A stretch of 44,547 bases of DNA from Streptomyces diastatochromogenes (GCA_001550305.1 LRTP01000328.1:1-44547); one strand, 5' to 3'. Positions 26,065 through 34,575 are shown, numbered from the stretch's first letter. Program-made: numbers and translations. Notes: generated from the sequence alone by a model not told the origin.

Positions 26065-28785
26065 ATGACGGTGCGGTCGGATTCCGTGGGAGAACAGCCG
26101 CGGGCTTCGGGGGACAGCTGGTGCACGCACGCTCCCGAGGAGGTCGTAGCGGCGTTCGACGTCGATCCGGCGGTCGGTCTCTCCGCGGCACGAGCCGCGC
26201 AGCTCCTGAGCGCGCACGGCCCGAACTCGCTGCCCGAGGAGAGGCGAACTCCGGCCTGGCGCCGGTTCCTCAGGCAGTACCGGAGTTACATGCAGATCGT
26301 CCTCGTGGCCGCGGCGATCGTCTCACTGCTCATCAAGCAGTGGACCACCGCGATCCTGCTGATCGTCCTGACCCTGCTGAACGCGGTCGTGGGCCTGCGT
26401 CAGGAGGGCAAGGCCGAGAGCGCGATGAACGCGCTGCAGTCGATGATGAAGGCCACGGCGCGGGTGCGCAGGGACGGGACGGAGGCCGAGATCCCCGCCG
26501 AACAACTGGTCGTCGGCGACATCGTGCTCATCGCCGCCGGGGACCAGGTGGCGGCGGACGGACGCATCATCGAGGCCAGTGCCCTGCAGATCGACGAGTC
26601 GGCGCTCACCGGCGAGAGCGTTCCCGCCTCGAAGGACGCCCGCACGCTACCGGGCCTCGGCCCGGCACCCGGCGACCAGACGAACATGGCGTTCATGAAC
26701 ACCCCGGTCACCCACGGCAGCGGCGTACTCGTCGTGACCGCGACCGGCGCCGGAACCGAAGTCGGCAAGATCTCCGGGATGCTGTCGGCCACCGAGAAGG
26801 AGGTACCGCCGCTCACCAGGGAGCTCGACGCCCTGACGCTGTGGATCACGGGGGCGGCGGGCCTGACCATGATCGTGATGTTCGCCCTGGGACGGCAACG
26901 GGACCAGGCCTGGGACGTCCTGTTCGTCAGCGCGGTCTCGCTGGCCATCGCCGCCATCCCCGAGGCCCTGCCGACCGTGACCCAGGCGATCCTGTCCGTC
27001 GGCAGCCTCAACCTGGCGAAGTGGAACGCCATCGTCAAGGAACTGCCGTCGGTCGAGACCCTGGCGTTCACGTCGGCGATCAACTCGGACAAGACCGGCA
27101 CCCTGACGATGAACCAGATGACCGCCGTCGAAGTCGTCAGTCCCACCGACCGGTACACCGTCTCGGGCACGGGCTACGGGCTCGACGGGAAGATCCACCA
27201 TGCCGCGGGGTCCTCCACGGGCATCGAGGACGCGATCCTGCCGTATGTGGTGGCCAGCGACGCGAAGCTGGTGGACGGCAAGGTGGTGGGCGACCCCACC
27301 GAGGGCGCGCTGCTGGTGCTCGGGCACAAGGCCGGGCTGGACATCGACGCCACCAGGGAGAGCCTTCCCCGGCTCGCCACGCTGCCGTTCGACCCGGGCT
27401 ACAAGCTGATGGCCACCTTCAACTCGGCGGTCGACGCCTCCGGGCGGCAGGTCGTCCGGTGCTTCGTCAAGGGCGCGGTCCCGGCGGTGATGGCGCGGGC
27501 CGCCACCGCGCTCGCGGCGGGCGAGACCATCCCGTGGGACGCCGAACTGGTCGCACGTGCCGAGGCGGCGACCGAACGGATGGGCGGCGAGGGTCGCCGG
27601 GTGATGGCCGCGGCCACCCGTGACCTGGACCCGGCAGGCTTCGATCCGGACGGCGACCTGCTCGCGTACGTCACCGAGCTGCGGATGGTCAGTCTCGTCG
27701 GCATGGTCGATCCGCCCCGCGAGGACGCCAAGGCCGCCATCGCCGGCGCCCAGGCGGGGCACATCCGGGTCCGCATGGTGACCGGGGACGACGTCACCAC
27801 CGGTGCGGCGATCGCGCGGCAGCTCGGCATTCCCGGCGAGGCGGTCCTCGGCGCCGATTTCGCCGCCATGAGCGCGGACGAGCAACTCGCCCGTATCGAC
27901 GGCATCGGTGTGGTGGGGCGCGTCGCGCCGGAGCACAAGGTGCTGCTCGCCGACACGCTCAAGAAGAAGGGTGATGTCGTGGCGATGACCGGGGACGGCG
28001 TCAACGACGCGCCCGCCATCAAGGCCGCCGACATCGGTATCGCCATGGGCAGCGGCACGGATGTGGCGAAGAACGCCGGACGCATGATCCTCTCCGACGA
28101 CAAGTTCGCCACCATCGTCTACGCCGTGGAGCAGGGCAGGAGGATCTACGACAACCTCACCAAGTACATCCGCTTCGTACTGCTCCTGCTGGTCACCTTC
28201 GTGCTGACCTTTCTCGGCGCCACCGTCTTCAACATCGCCGCCGGTGAACCCTTCACCCCGCCGCAGGTGCTGTGGATCCACTTCGTGGTCAACGCCTCCT
28301 TCGGCTTCGCGCTCGGCTTCGACCGGGAGAGCCCCGGGCTGATGCGACGCAGGCCGCGTCCCCGGGGGGAGTCGGTGCTCACCCGGCCCGTACTGGTCAC
28401 GGTCGGAGTCGGCGGACTGGCGATCACCGTCGTGCTGCTCGGACTGATCAAGCTCGGTCAGGCCCACTTCGACAACGTCGAGATCGGTCGGTCGATCGCG
28501 TTCACCGCCTTCGCCCTCTGTCTGATCGTGGCCGCGTTCGAGTGCCGCAGCGAGACGGATTCGGTGCTGACGACGTCCACCTTCGACAGCAAGCAGATGA
28601 ACTGGGTGGCACTGGCCCAGTTCGCACTCGCGGTGCTGGTGACCCAGCTGGACGGCTTCCGCCGCATCCTCGGGACGACGCAGATCAACGCACGGCAGTT
28701 CGGCTGGGCGCTGCTGGCCGCCCTCGCGCTCCTGCTCCTGTGGGAACTGGGCAAGCTCCTGGCCCGTCGGTCGAGAGGCGCCTGA
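26065..28785 (+). CDS. Type II cation-translocating P-type ATPase (906 aa)
   Basis: GGAGG ribosome-binding site before ATG 26065. Cation_ATPase_N region at residues 15-80, membrane helices near 75-115, actuator domain with LTGES near 183, and phosphorylation site NSDKTGTLTMNQM with Asp342. The nucleotide-binding domain has VVGDPTEGALL and FVKGA, and the hinge is TGDGVNDAPA (Asp644 within it). Six C-terminal membrane helices complete the SERCA/PMA layout. In helix M4 the usual PEGLP is PEALPTV, which may affect ion choice. Overall closest in pattern to bacterial Ca2+-type pumps; the ion is not proven. It probably shares transcription with PPK2. Confidence 0.92.
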   Translation: MTVRSDSVGEQPRASGDSWCTHAPEEVVAAFDVDPAVGLSAARAAQLLSAHGPNSLPEERRTPAWRRFLRQYRSYMQIVLVAAAIVSLLIKQWTTAILLIVLTLLNAVVGLRQEGKAESAMNALQSMMKATARVRRDGTEAEIPAEQLVVGDIVLIAAGDQVAADGRIIEASALQIDESALTGESVPASKDARTLPGLGPAPGDQTNMAFMNTPVTHGSGVLVVTATGAGTEVGKISGMLSATEKEVPPLTRELDALTLWITGAAGLTMIVMFALGRQRDQAWDVLFVSAVSLAIAAIPEALPTVTQAILSVGSLNLAKWNAIVKELPSVETLAFTSAINSDKTGTLTMNQMTAVEVVSPTDRYTVSGTGYGLDGKIHHAAGSSTGIEDAILPYVVASDAKLVDGKVVGDPTEGALLVLGHKAGLDIDATRESLPRLATLPFDPGYKLMATFNSAVDASGRQVVRCFVKGAVPAVMARAATALAAGETIPWDAELVARAEAATERMGGEGRRVMAAATRDLDPAGFDPDGDLLAYVTELRMVSLVGMVDPPREDAKAAIAGAQAGHIRVRMVTGDDVTTGAAIARQLGIPGEAVLGADFAAMSADEQLARIDGIGVVGRVAPEHKVLLADTLKKKGDVVAMTGDGVNDAPAIKAADIGIAMGSGTDVAKNAGRMILSDDKFATIVYAVEQGRRIYDNLTKYIRFVLLLLVTFVLTFLGATVFNIAAGEPFTPPQVLWIHFVVNASFGFALGFDRESPGLMRRRPRPRGESVLTRPVLVTVGVGGLAITVVLLGLIKLGQAHFDNVEIGRSIAFTAFALCLIVAAFECRSETDSVLTTSTFDSKQMNWVALAQFALAVLVTQLDGFRRILGTTQINARQFGWALLAALALLLLWELGKLLARRSRGA

Positions 28786-28786
28786 C

Positions 28787-28826
28787 GCGTCGGGGTGCGT
28801 CACCGTGCGTCGGGGTGCGCCACCGT
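28787..28826. repeat. 20-bp tandem repeat between convergent genes
   Basis: Two adjacent copies of GCGTCGGGGTGCG(T/C)CACCGT with one difference, located in the 51-base gap between the ATPase stop and the MASE1 stop. Confidence 0.85.
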
Positions 28827-28836
28827 CGTGGCTCTT

Positions 28837-29853
28837 TCAAGGACGGTGGTACTTCTGATGATCCCGCCCCTCCGGGCGGGAAGGCGGCCACTTGTCGAGC
28901 GTCTCGTCCGGCGCGAGCCGGGACAGCGCCTCCGCCAGGCGCCCGCAGGCCTCTTCGATCTCCCGGAGGGTGTGGTTCTGCTCGGTGACGACCGCCGAGA
29001 GCAGAAGGGCCGTCAGTGACACGGTGCCGTTGAAGGCCTGCAGGATGACCATCTTGGCGAGGAGATCGTGACCGGCGAACGGACCCGCCCCGGCGGCACC
29101 CGCGTCGATCGCGATCACGGAAGCGATCAGCGCACAGGGCGCGGCGCCGACCAGCTGGAAGCGGAAGGCGGCCCAGATCAGGAAGGGGACGACGAGAAAG
29201 AGAAGGGGGATCGTGCTGTGCGTGGCCAGCACGCTGACCGCGGCCGTGCCGCCCAGCAGGGCGATCGCCTCGACCCAGCGCAGGACAGGTGCGCCGCGTG
29301 GCCATCGGACGGTGCGCGCGGCCAGCAGCAACGGCGCGATGACGAGAACCCCCATCGCGTCGCCCGCCCACCACACCGACCAGGTCGGCCAGAAATCATG
29401 GACCGGCAGCGCGCCGGCGGCCACCAGGACTCCCGTACCGACGGTCGCGCTGATCACCATCCCGCTCAGGGCCCCGAGGAAGACCAGCGCCAGAGCGTCC
29501 TGCAGCCGGTCGAGTGCGGTATGGAATCCCACGCGCCGCAGGAGGAGGTAGGCGCAGACCGGGGCGAGCGTGTTGCCGACCGCGATGGCGAGCACGGGGA
29601 GGATCGACGGCCCGAGCATCACGTTCACCAGGAACGCTCCGAGAGCGATTCCCGGCCACATGCGAAGGCCCCAGAGCATCAGGACGACGACAGCGACGCC
29701 GGTGGGCGGCCAGAGCGGCGTGACCTGCCCTCGTACCAGTTGCTGCTCCAGCCCGATCTTGGCACTGACGTAGTAGGCGGCCGCGACGGCAACCAGCAGC
29801 AGGCCCTTGACGGTGTACCGCCGGAGCCGCTCACCGCGCGCCGCATCGCTCAT
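28837..29853 (-). CDS. Stand-alone MASE1 membrane sensor protein (338 aa)
   Basis: Residues 10-290 form about eight membrane helices with MASE1 hallmarks: TPLWPPTGVAVVVLMLWGLR, WPGIALGAFLVN, GNTLAPVCAYLLLRR, FLGALSGMVISATVGTG, and WWAGDAMGVLVIAPLLL. MASE1 normally sits in front of a histidine kinase, GGDEF or phosphatase domain. Here it ends with only a short heptad-like helix (EQNHTLREIEEACGRLAEALSRL) and a polar tail, so output must come from a partner. The gene just upstream in the same direction encodes a SpoIIE-type phosphatase without its own sensor, 70 bases away. The last codons contain a stable GC hairpin. Confidence 0.88.
   Translation of the reverse strand: MSDAARGERLRRYTVKGLLLVAVAAAYYVSAKIGLEQQLVRGQVTPLWPPTGVAVVVLMLWGLRMWPGIALGAFLVNVMLGPSILPVLAIAVGNTLAPVCAYLLLRRVGFHTALDRLQDALALVFLGALSGMVISATVGTGVLVAAGALPVHDFWPTWSVWWAGDAMGVLVIAPLLLAARTVRWPRGAPVLRWVEAIALLGGTAAVSVLATHSTIPLLFLVVPFLIWAAFRFQLVGAAPCALIASVIAIDAGAAGAGPFAGHDLLAKMVILQAFNGTVSLTALLLSAVVTEQNHTLREIEEACGRLAEALSRLAPDETLDKWPPSRPEGRDHQKYHRP
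28862..28881. terminator. GC hairpin inside the MASE1 3' end
   Basis: TCCCGCCC and GGGCGGGA enclose a CTCC loop. It overlaps the last MASE1 codons and lies 76 bases past the stop of the convergent ATPase gene, so it may end both transcripts. Confidence 0.5.
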
Positions 29854-29923
29854 CCTCGCCCACCACAGCGGTCACACCGGGCGCGGCGTGCCGCACCGGG
29901 GTCGTACCTGCCACGCATGCCGC

Positions 29924-30835
29924 TCATCTTTGGCCCTGCCGCTTGTCCTGGGACCCTCCGGAACACCGCTCGTCCCGGAGCCCTCCGTAACGAAGGACGA
30001 GGACCGCGGCGTCGTCGCTGTGGCCGGTGAGATCAGCCACCTTGATCACCTGCGCGGCCAGCTCATCGGGGTCGGTGCGACAGGCACCGTTGACCAGGCC
30101 GGCCACCTGCTCGAGGCCTTCCTCGATCGGATAGCTGGGGCCTTCCACCACGCCGTCGGTGAGCAGCACGAAGGCGCCCACGCCGGTGAGCGGTCGGCGG
30201 GTCGACGGGTAGCTCTCGCCGGCCCGGATGCCCAGCGGCAGGCCGCCGTCGTTCAGGACGATGTCGCAGCGGCCGTCCGCCATGGCCCAGACGGCGGGGA
30301 TGTGCCCGGCGCGGGCGTCGGCGAGCTCGCGCGTGACCGGGTCGAAGCGCAGGAACGAACAGGTCACGAACAGCCCGTAGTCCATGGCGACGAGCAGGTC
30401 GTTGGTGCGCCGGAGCACCTCCGCCGGGTCCGTGGTGGCGGTGGCGACGGCGCGCAGACAGGTGCGCACCTGCCCCATGAGAGCCGCGGCCTCGACATCG
30501 TGGCCCTGTACGTCTCCGATCACGAATCCCACCGAGCCGTCCGGCATGAGGAAGCCGTCGTACCAGTCGCCTCCTATGTCCAGCCCGTCCCGTGCAGGTG
30601 CGTACCGTCCCGCCACGTGCAGATAGGGCAGGACCGGCAACTCGGCGGCGAGGACCTGGCGCTGCAGCGCGGCAGCGAGTTCCACGCGGGCCTGCTGGAC
30701 CTTGATCCGGTCCAGTATCCGGCCGGTGAGATCACCGAGCGTGTTCAGCAGCTCTGCGGTCCCACTGGACGAATCGGTATGGCGGTGAGGCATGGCATCA
30801 CATTTCAGGTTTTTCGCATTTGCGCCGTAGGGCAC
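29924..30835 (-). CDS. SpoIIE/RsbU-type PP2C protein phosphatase (about 289-303 aa)
   Basis: Start is uncertain: GTG 30835 or ATG 30793 (MPHRHTDSSS); neither has a strong ribosome-binding site. A short N-terminal coiled coil (LLNTLGDLTGRILDRIKVQQ) leads into the phosphatase domain (about residues 50-290): LQRQVLAAELPVLP, DIGGDWYDGF, VIGDVQGHDVEAAALMGQ, LVAMDYGLF, RAGHIPAVW, VLLTDGVVE and SDDAAVLVLRYGG. These acidic metal sites are intact. The family dephosphorylates anti-anti-sigma factors. It has no GAF, PAS or membrane sensor, and is followed in the same direction by a sensor-only MASE1 gene. It may also act on the HATPase_c system at 33792. Confidence 0.92.
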   Translation of the reverse strand: MPYGANAKNLKCDAMPHRHTDSSSGTAELLNTLGDLTGRILDRIKVQQARVELAAALQRQVLAAELPVLPYLHVAGRYAPARDGLDIGGDWYDGFLMPDGSVGFVIGDVQGHDVEAAALMGQVRTCLRAVATATTDPAEVLRRTNDLLVAMDYGLFVTCSFLRFDPVTRELADARAGHIPAVWAMADGRCDIVLNDGGLPLGIRAGESYPSTRRPLTGVGAFVLLTDGVVEGPSYPIEEGLEQVAGLVNGACRTDPDELAAQVIKVADLTGHSDDAAVLVLRYGGLRDERCSGGSQDKRQGQR

Positions 30836-30985
30836 GATTTCACGGTACCCCTGTTACAGGCAGCGCATCCTGCCGACGCACACCGCGCCGTCACTGCCAC
30901 GACCAGCGAAAACGGAGCGCCGCGGTCAGCTCACGTTGCTCTCCGCCGACGTTCTTCGGCCCCGGGGATGCGCCCCGGGCGGTTC

Positions 30986-31747
30986 TCAGTGCGGGAGGAG
31001 TTGCTGGCCGCCGTCGATGTCGTACGTCGCGCCCGTGAGCGCCCCGTTGCACATGATGTGTACGGCGAGAGCGGCGACGTCGGCCGGGCCGACCACCCGT
31101 CGGATGGGAAGCGTGGTCCGCAGTTCCTCGCGCCGGGCGTCGAGCCGGTCCCCCAGCAGCGAAGCCGACAGGGGTGTGTCGACGAATCCGGCGGCGATGA
31201 GATTCACCCGGACCGGCGCCATCTCGAGCGCCAGGTTGGCGACGAGGGCGGGCAGAGCCGCGGTGGCGGCCGACGCCACGGCCATGCCGACACCGGGGCG
31301 TCGGCCACCGGTGCCTCCGATGAACAACAGGGTGCCACCGGCGCGGATCTTGTCACGGCTGTAGAGGGCGACCCCGAGGGCCAGGGCGATGCGCTCGTCG
31401 AAGGCACGGCGGGCGTCGGCGAGGTCCATGCTCTCCAACGGCATGTAGTAGGGGCCGCCCGCGGTGACCAGTACGTGGTCGACCGGTCCGGCCAGATCCT
31501 GGAAGAACCGCTGGAGACGGTCGGTGTCGGTGGCGTCGAACGCGGCCGTGCCGACGGGTTCCAGCTCCAGCGCGGCCTGCCGCAGCCGTTCGGGGTTGCG
31601 GCCGACCAGGACCAACCGGCCGCCGTCCGCACGTACCTGGCGGGCGGCCTCGAGTCCGATTCCCGCGCTGGCGCCGATGACCACGACCGTCCGGTCGGCG
31701 AGGTCGGACCGGCGAGGGGTGCCGGGAACGCCGGGTGCGGCGGTCAT
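30986..31747 (-). CDS. Divergent SDR-family protein (253 aa)
   Basis: Start ATG 31747. Rossmann start VVVIGASAGIGLEAARQVR (TGxxxGIG variant at about residue 24) and an NADP-type VGRNPERL segment. The usual NNAG is replaced by TAGGPYY. In the active-site region (GGTGGRRPGVGMAVASAATA) there is no Tyr-x3-Lys; the Tyr/Lys positions appear as Met and Ala. The C-terminal GFVDTPL and YDIDGGQQLLPH are typical of the family. It may bind nucleotide without classical reductase chemistry. It is on the same strand as the phosphatase gene (150 bases) and the VOC gene (104 bases), with no clear ribosome-binding site. Confidence 0.82.
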   Translation of the reverse strand: MTAAPGVPGTPRRSDLADRTVVVIGASAGIGLEAARQVRADGGRLVLVGRNPERLRQAALELEPVGTAAFDATDTDRLQRFFQDLAGPVDHVLVTAGGPYYMPLESMDLADARRAFDERIALALGVALYSRDKIRAGGTLLFIGGTGGRRPGVGMAVASAATAALPALVANLALEMAPVRVNLIAAGFVDTPLSASLLGDRLDARREELRTTLPIRRVVGPADVAALAVHIMCNGALTGATYDIDGGQQLLPH

Positions 31748-31851
31748 GAGGAGGGGCCGTCGTCGAGAACGGCATGGCTGTGGCCATGGTTGCTGTCTGT
31801 CATCCCTGCCTCCGGATATCGGCCTGGTTCTGCGGTCGCGGGCGCGCGGTG

Positions 31852-32325
31852 TCAGCGGCCCGGGGCCCGCTTCCTCACCTCTTGGAGCACCCAGCCGTTG
31901 CCGTCCGGGTCGCTGAAGGTGGCGTAGGAGCCGTAGTCGGCACGGTCGGGGTGCGGGCCGGGCACCCGTTCCGCCTCCCCGCCCTGGTGGGTGACCCCCC
32001 GGGCGCCGTGGCCGTGCTGGAAGATCCCTCCGGCGTCGTGGAACACCTCGCTCATCTCGACGCCTCGGCCGCTGAGCTCCGCGTGGGCCTTCTCGATGTC
32101 CGGGACGATGAGGTACAGGCCCCGGACCGAACCGGGCTCGGCGGAGGTGACCCCCTTGCCGAAGATGACGGCGCATTCGGAGCCGGGCGGCGTGAACTGC
32201 ACCACCCGGTAGTCGTCATTGGCGGCGTGGTCGGCGTCCATCCGGAATCCCGCCGCCTCGTAGAAACTCCTGGCCCGGTCGACGTCGGAGACGGGCAGCA
32301 CGATGACTTCGAGTTTCAGGTCCAT
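31852..32325 (-). CDS. VOC-superfamily (glyoxalase/bleomycin-resistance fold) protein (157 aa)
   Basis: Starts at ATG 32325 (MDLKLEVIVLPVSDVDRARS). The two paired beta-alpha-beta-beta-beta modules are visible: DVDRARSFYEAAGFRMDAD, VQFTPPGSECAVIFGKG, then LYLIVPDIEKAHAELSGRGV and TFSDPDGNGWVLQEV. An internal HxH-rich loop (FQHGHGARGVTHQ) is an insertion. The family includes metal-dependent lyases, dioxygenases and binding proteins; the substrate cannot be told. The 25-base gap to the secreted protein gene upstream suggests one transcript with it. Confidence 0.88.
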   Translation of the reverse strand: MDLKLEVIVLPVSDVDRARSFYEAAGFRMDADHAANDDYRVVQFTPPGSECAVIFGKGVTSAEPGSVRGLYLIVPDIEKAHAELSGRGVEMSEVFHDAGGIFQHGHGARGVTHQGGEAERVPGPHPDRADYGSYATFSDPDGNGWVLQEVRKRAPGR

Positions 32326-32350
32326 GCGGATGTCTTTCTTCTCGACGGAG

Positions 32351-32860
32351 TCAGGTTCCTGATGAGGCGTCAAGGGTGAGGTGGAAGGTGAGGTTCCGTA
32401 CCGTCTTCCCGGCGGGGACGGTGTGGACGTAGCCCCGAGCCGAACTGAAGGAACCCGAACCGCCGGTGACGGCGATGTCGATGGAGGGGGCCGGCGGCAG
32501 GTGGAGCAGCGCCTGCGAGGTGATCTGCCCCTGCGGCAGAGCGAAGGTGCCGACGCACTGGAGCTCGTCCGGATCGAGGTGGACATGGACGCAGACCACG
32601 CTGTGGTCGCCGATCCTCCGGCCGTCGCGGTACAGGTCCTCGGCGATGACGAGCTCGTCGCCCCGGCTGAGCCCCTTCTTGCCCAGGTCGAGGGATTCGG
32701 ACTGGGTCTGTTTGGCGACCAACTGGAACACCTGCGTGCGCTGTTGGGTGTCCGGTCGGCCGTACGGGGTTGACGTCGCGGCCGACGCCGACGGGGCGAC
32801 GACGAGGGCGGCGACCAGGCCCGCGACCGCACTCAGGCAGCGCTGACTGATCCTGCGCAT
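32351..32860 (-). CDS. Secreted allene-oxide-cyclase-barrel-like protein (169 aa)
   Basis: A signal peptide (MRRISQRCLSAVAGLVAALVV, cleavage near ASA) is followed by a small beta barrel: GDELVIAEDLYRDGRRIGDH, CVGTFALPQGQITSQALLHL, DIAVTGGSGSFSSARGYVH and KTVRNLTFHLTL. The pattern of a G-D start, a C(V/T)GTF...LPxGQIT strand and an AVTGGxGxxxxARG turn matches the AOC-barrel/dirigent-like superfamily found in secreted actinobacterial proteins. Two Cys bracket the core and may form a disulfide. Function in bacteria is not established. Confidence 0.75.
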   Translation of the reverse strand: MRRISQRCLSAVAGLVAALVVAPSASAATSTPYGRPDTQQRTQVFQLVAKQTQSESLDLGKKGLSRGDELVIAEDLYRDGRRIGDHSVVCVHVHLDPDELQCVGTFALPQGQITSQALLHLPPAPSIDIAVTGGSGSFSSARGYVHTVPAGKTVRNLTFHLTLDASSGT

Positions 32861-32983
32861 GGTGGGTCTCCCACGGGGGGCTGAGATGTGCCCTTCATTC
32901 CCAACGTACCGGTTCGTACGTCCCCTCGCGCGACGTCGCCCACGGCGTCTCCCCCAGCGGGGCGCGCGGCGGGGCGGCGTTCG

Positions 32984-33580
32984 CTACGTGGCTCGCCAGC
33001 CGGGTTCGAGGCGGCCTAGGAGGACGCGGAAGGCCGCGTCGGCCTCGTCATAGTCCCCGTCGACCACGGGTCCGACGATCAGACCGAAGCACGCGTCGAC
33101 CAGGAGGACGGCCTCGGTGCGCGCTCGCGCCTCGGGCAGGCCCATGTCGCGGAAGACGGAGGTGAGCAGGCCCGTCCACTCGGCGAGCGTGTCGCGCATG
33201 ACGGGTCCGTACCGGTCGGGGTGGAGCAGACCGGTGACCATGATCTCGAGATAGAGGGGGAGCGTGGCACGCAGGTCGGGGTCGGCGAACTGCTGCCAGA
33301 CCTCCTCCATGAAGCCGCGGACCCACGCCGTGTCCCTGGGAGCGTCGACGACGCCGAGCAGGCTCCGGGTGCGCAGGAGCGGTCGCCGCTCATCCAGGGC
33401 GAGCGCCTCGGCGACCATGCGTTCCTTGGTACCGAAGTAGTACAGGAGCATGCGGTCGCTGGTGCCCAGGGCCCGGGCCAGTGGGCGGAGGGACAGCTCC
33501 GCCAGGCCATTGCTGATCATGTACTCGCGGACCTGGCCCAGCAGGTCGCGTCGTTTGGCCGGGTCGGGCGGGCGCGGCAT
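32984..33580 (-). CDS. TetR family transcriptional regulator (198 aa)
   Basis: HTH at residues about 10-58: REYMISNGLAELSLRPLARA, then GTSDRMLLYYFGTKERMVAEAL. The C-terminal ligand domain (about 80-190) contains FMEEVWQQFADPDLRATLPLYLEIM and a conserved VDACFGLIVGP helix. Start ATG 33580 (MPRPPDPAKRRDLLGQ). It is divergent from the HATPase_c gene; two CGTAGCG-type palindromes around a promoter in the gap are the expected operators, so it likely represses both its own gene and 33792. Confidence 0.92.
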   Translation of the reverse strand: MPRPPDPAKRRDLLGQVREYMISNGLAELSLRPLARALGTSDRMLLYYFGTKERMVAEALALDERRPLLRTRSLLGVVDAPRDTAWVRGFMEEVWQQFADPDLRATLPLYLEIMVTGLLHPDRYGPVMRDTLAEWTGLLTSVFRDMGLPEARARTEAVLLVDACFGLIVGPVVDGDYDEADAAFRVLLGRLEPGWRAT

Positions 33581-33648
33581 GGAGGCTCCCGTGCGATCGG
33601 AGGTGCGGTCGGAGGTAAGGTGCCCGATTCGCTGCTTTCGATGAGGTA

Positions 33649-33697
33649 TTTACCGTAGCGCCCGCTACGCGTATATTTGAAATGTAGCGAGTGCTAC
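33649..33697 (+). promoter_or_regulatory. Promoter with two TetR-type operators
   Basis: A -35-like TTTACC (33649-33654) and a -10-like TATATT (33672-33677) are 17 bases apart, pointing to the gene at 33792. The perfect palindrome CGTAGCG-CC-CGCTACG (33654-33669) fills the spacer. A second, GTAGC-GAGT-GCTAC (33684-33697), lies at the likely transcription start; centres are 29 bases apart. Binding by the adjacent TetR would block RNA polymerase. Confidence 0.75.
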
Positions 33698-33791
33698 GCG
33701 AATGCGGGGTCCGGCACACCCTGCCCGGTCAGCGGCGCACTTCCGCCGCGGCAACCATGGCCGCCGACGCTTCAGAAGGGACTGATTCCCC

Positions 33792-34391
33792 ATGGCCTTC
33801 CAGGCCATCGGCCTCACCGCGACCCCGCGCAGGGGACTCGTCGCCCGGCTTTGCCGCCGACAGGAAGAGCAGGAAGAGTCGGGGCGGAAGGCCGCGTTCA
33901 CCTCGTGGTTCGCCCGGCACCAGGCTCTCTGGTCGCGCACGCTGGCACCCGTACGTCCCTTTGACGCGCCTCGCGGCCGTGCCACCGACTGGGACGCCTC
34001 CTGGCCCCTGCCGCGGGAGCTGACCTCGGTCCGCCGGGGCCGCCGCCTGGTGACCGCGCAACTGGACGACTGGGGTCTGCAGGACCTGGCCGACACGGCC
34101 GAGCTCCTGGTCAGCGAACTGGTCACCAACGCCCTGTGCCACACGCGCGGCCCGCTGCGGCTCAACCTGCAGGTGCGCGACTCCCGCCTGCGGTGCGAGG
34201 TCGAGGACACCGACCCCACCGGGCCCGTACGGCGTGTCGTCGACGCCGACGCGGAAGGCGGGCGCGGCATCGACCTGCTCGACCTGCTCGCCGAGGCCTG
34301 GGGCAGCGCCAGTACCGCCACCGGCAAGACCATGTGGTTCCAACTGCCGGCGAAGGCATCCTCGCCGCAGGAGTCAGCCGCCTCCGACTGA
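33792..34391 (+). CDS. HATPase_c domain (RsbW-like) regulatory protein (199 aa)
   Basis: After a divergent basic N-terminus (residues 1-75), the ATP-binding domain shows LPRELTSVRRGRRLVTAQLD, the N-box TAELLVSELVTNALCHT (Glu and Asn for ATP/Mg binding), a VEDTDPTGP G1-like segment, and EGGRGIDLLDLLAEAWGS (G2). This is the small anti-sigma/serine-kinase type common in Streptomyces (RsbW/SpoIIAB-like, not a two-component kinase). No sigma or STAS gene is adjacent. The SpoIIE-type phosphatase at 29924 is a possible functional partner. A TetR-controlled promoter lies upstream. Confidence 0.88.
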   Translation: MAFQAIGLTATPRRGLVARLCRRQEEQEESGRKAAFTSWFARHQALWSRTLAPVRPFDAPRGRATDWDASWPLPRELTSVRRGRRLVTAQLDDWGLQDLADTAELLVSELVTNALCHTRGPLRLNLQVRDSRLRCEVEDTDPTGPVRRVVDADAEGGRGIDLLDLLAEAWGSASTATGKTMWFQLPAKASSPQESAASD

Positions 34392-34550
34392 GCCGGTGCG
34401 CGGCGACGGCAGCTCGACGGCGAGCCGCGTCACCGTCGACAGCGCCGGTCCAGTGAGGCGAGCATCTCGCACCGCAGCGAGCGGCGAGCGCGGAGTGTCG
34501 CGGCGAAGTCGAGGGCCGGGTTCCCGCAGACGAAGACGTGATCCAGATTG

Positions 34551-34575
34551 GCATCACCATCTTGACAGGTGATGC
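34551..34575 (+). promoter_or_regulatory. Hairpin/operator over a TTGACA element
   Basis: GCATCACC (34551-34558) and GGTGATGC (34568-34575) form a perfect inverted repeat around a 9-base spacer that ends with a consensus -35 TTGACA (34562-34567). A related GCATCATCACC and a second TTGACT (34610-34615) follow. No good -10 is visible. This 280-base gap contains no gene; it is probably the control region of the two small genes at 34671 and 34874. Confidence 0.5.

Noticed and set aside
26647..28803. 718-codon minus-strand frame opposite the P-type ATPase
   Set aside because: Antisense shadow, His/Arg/Gly-rich.
31852..32832. A 326-aa fusion of the VOC protein with an upstream segment
   Set aside because: The upstream 169 residues are the secreted protein gene read in a wrong frame; the VOC domain starts naturally at 32325.
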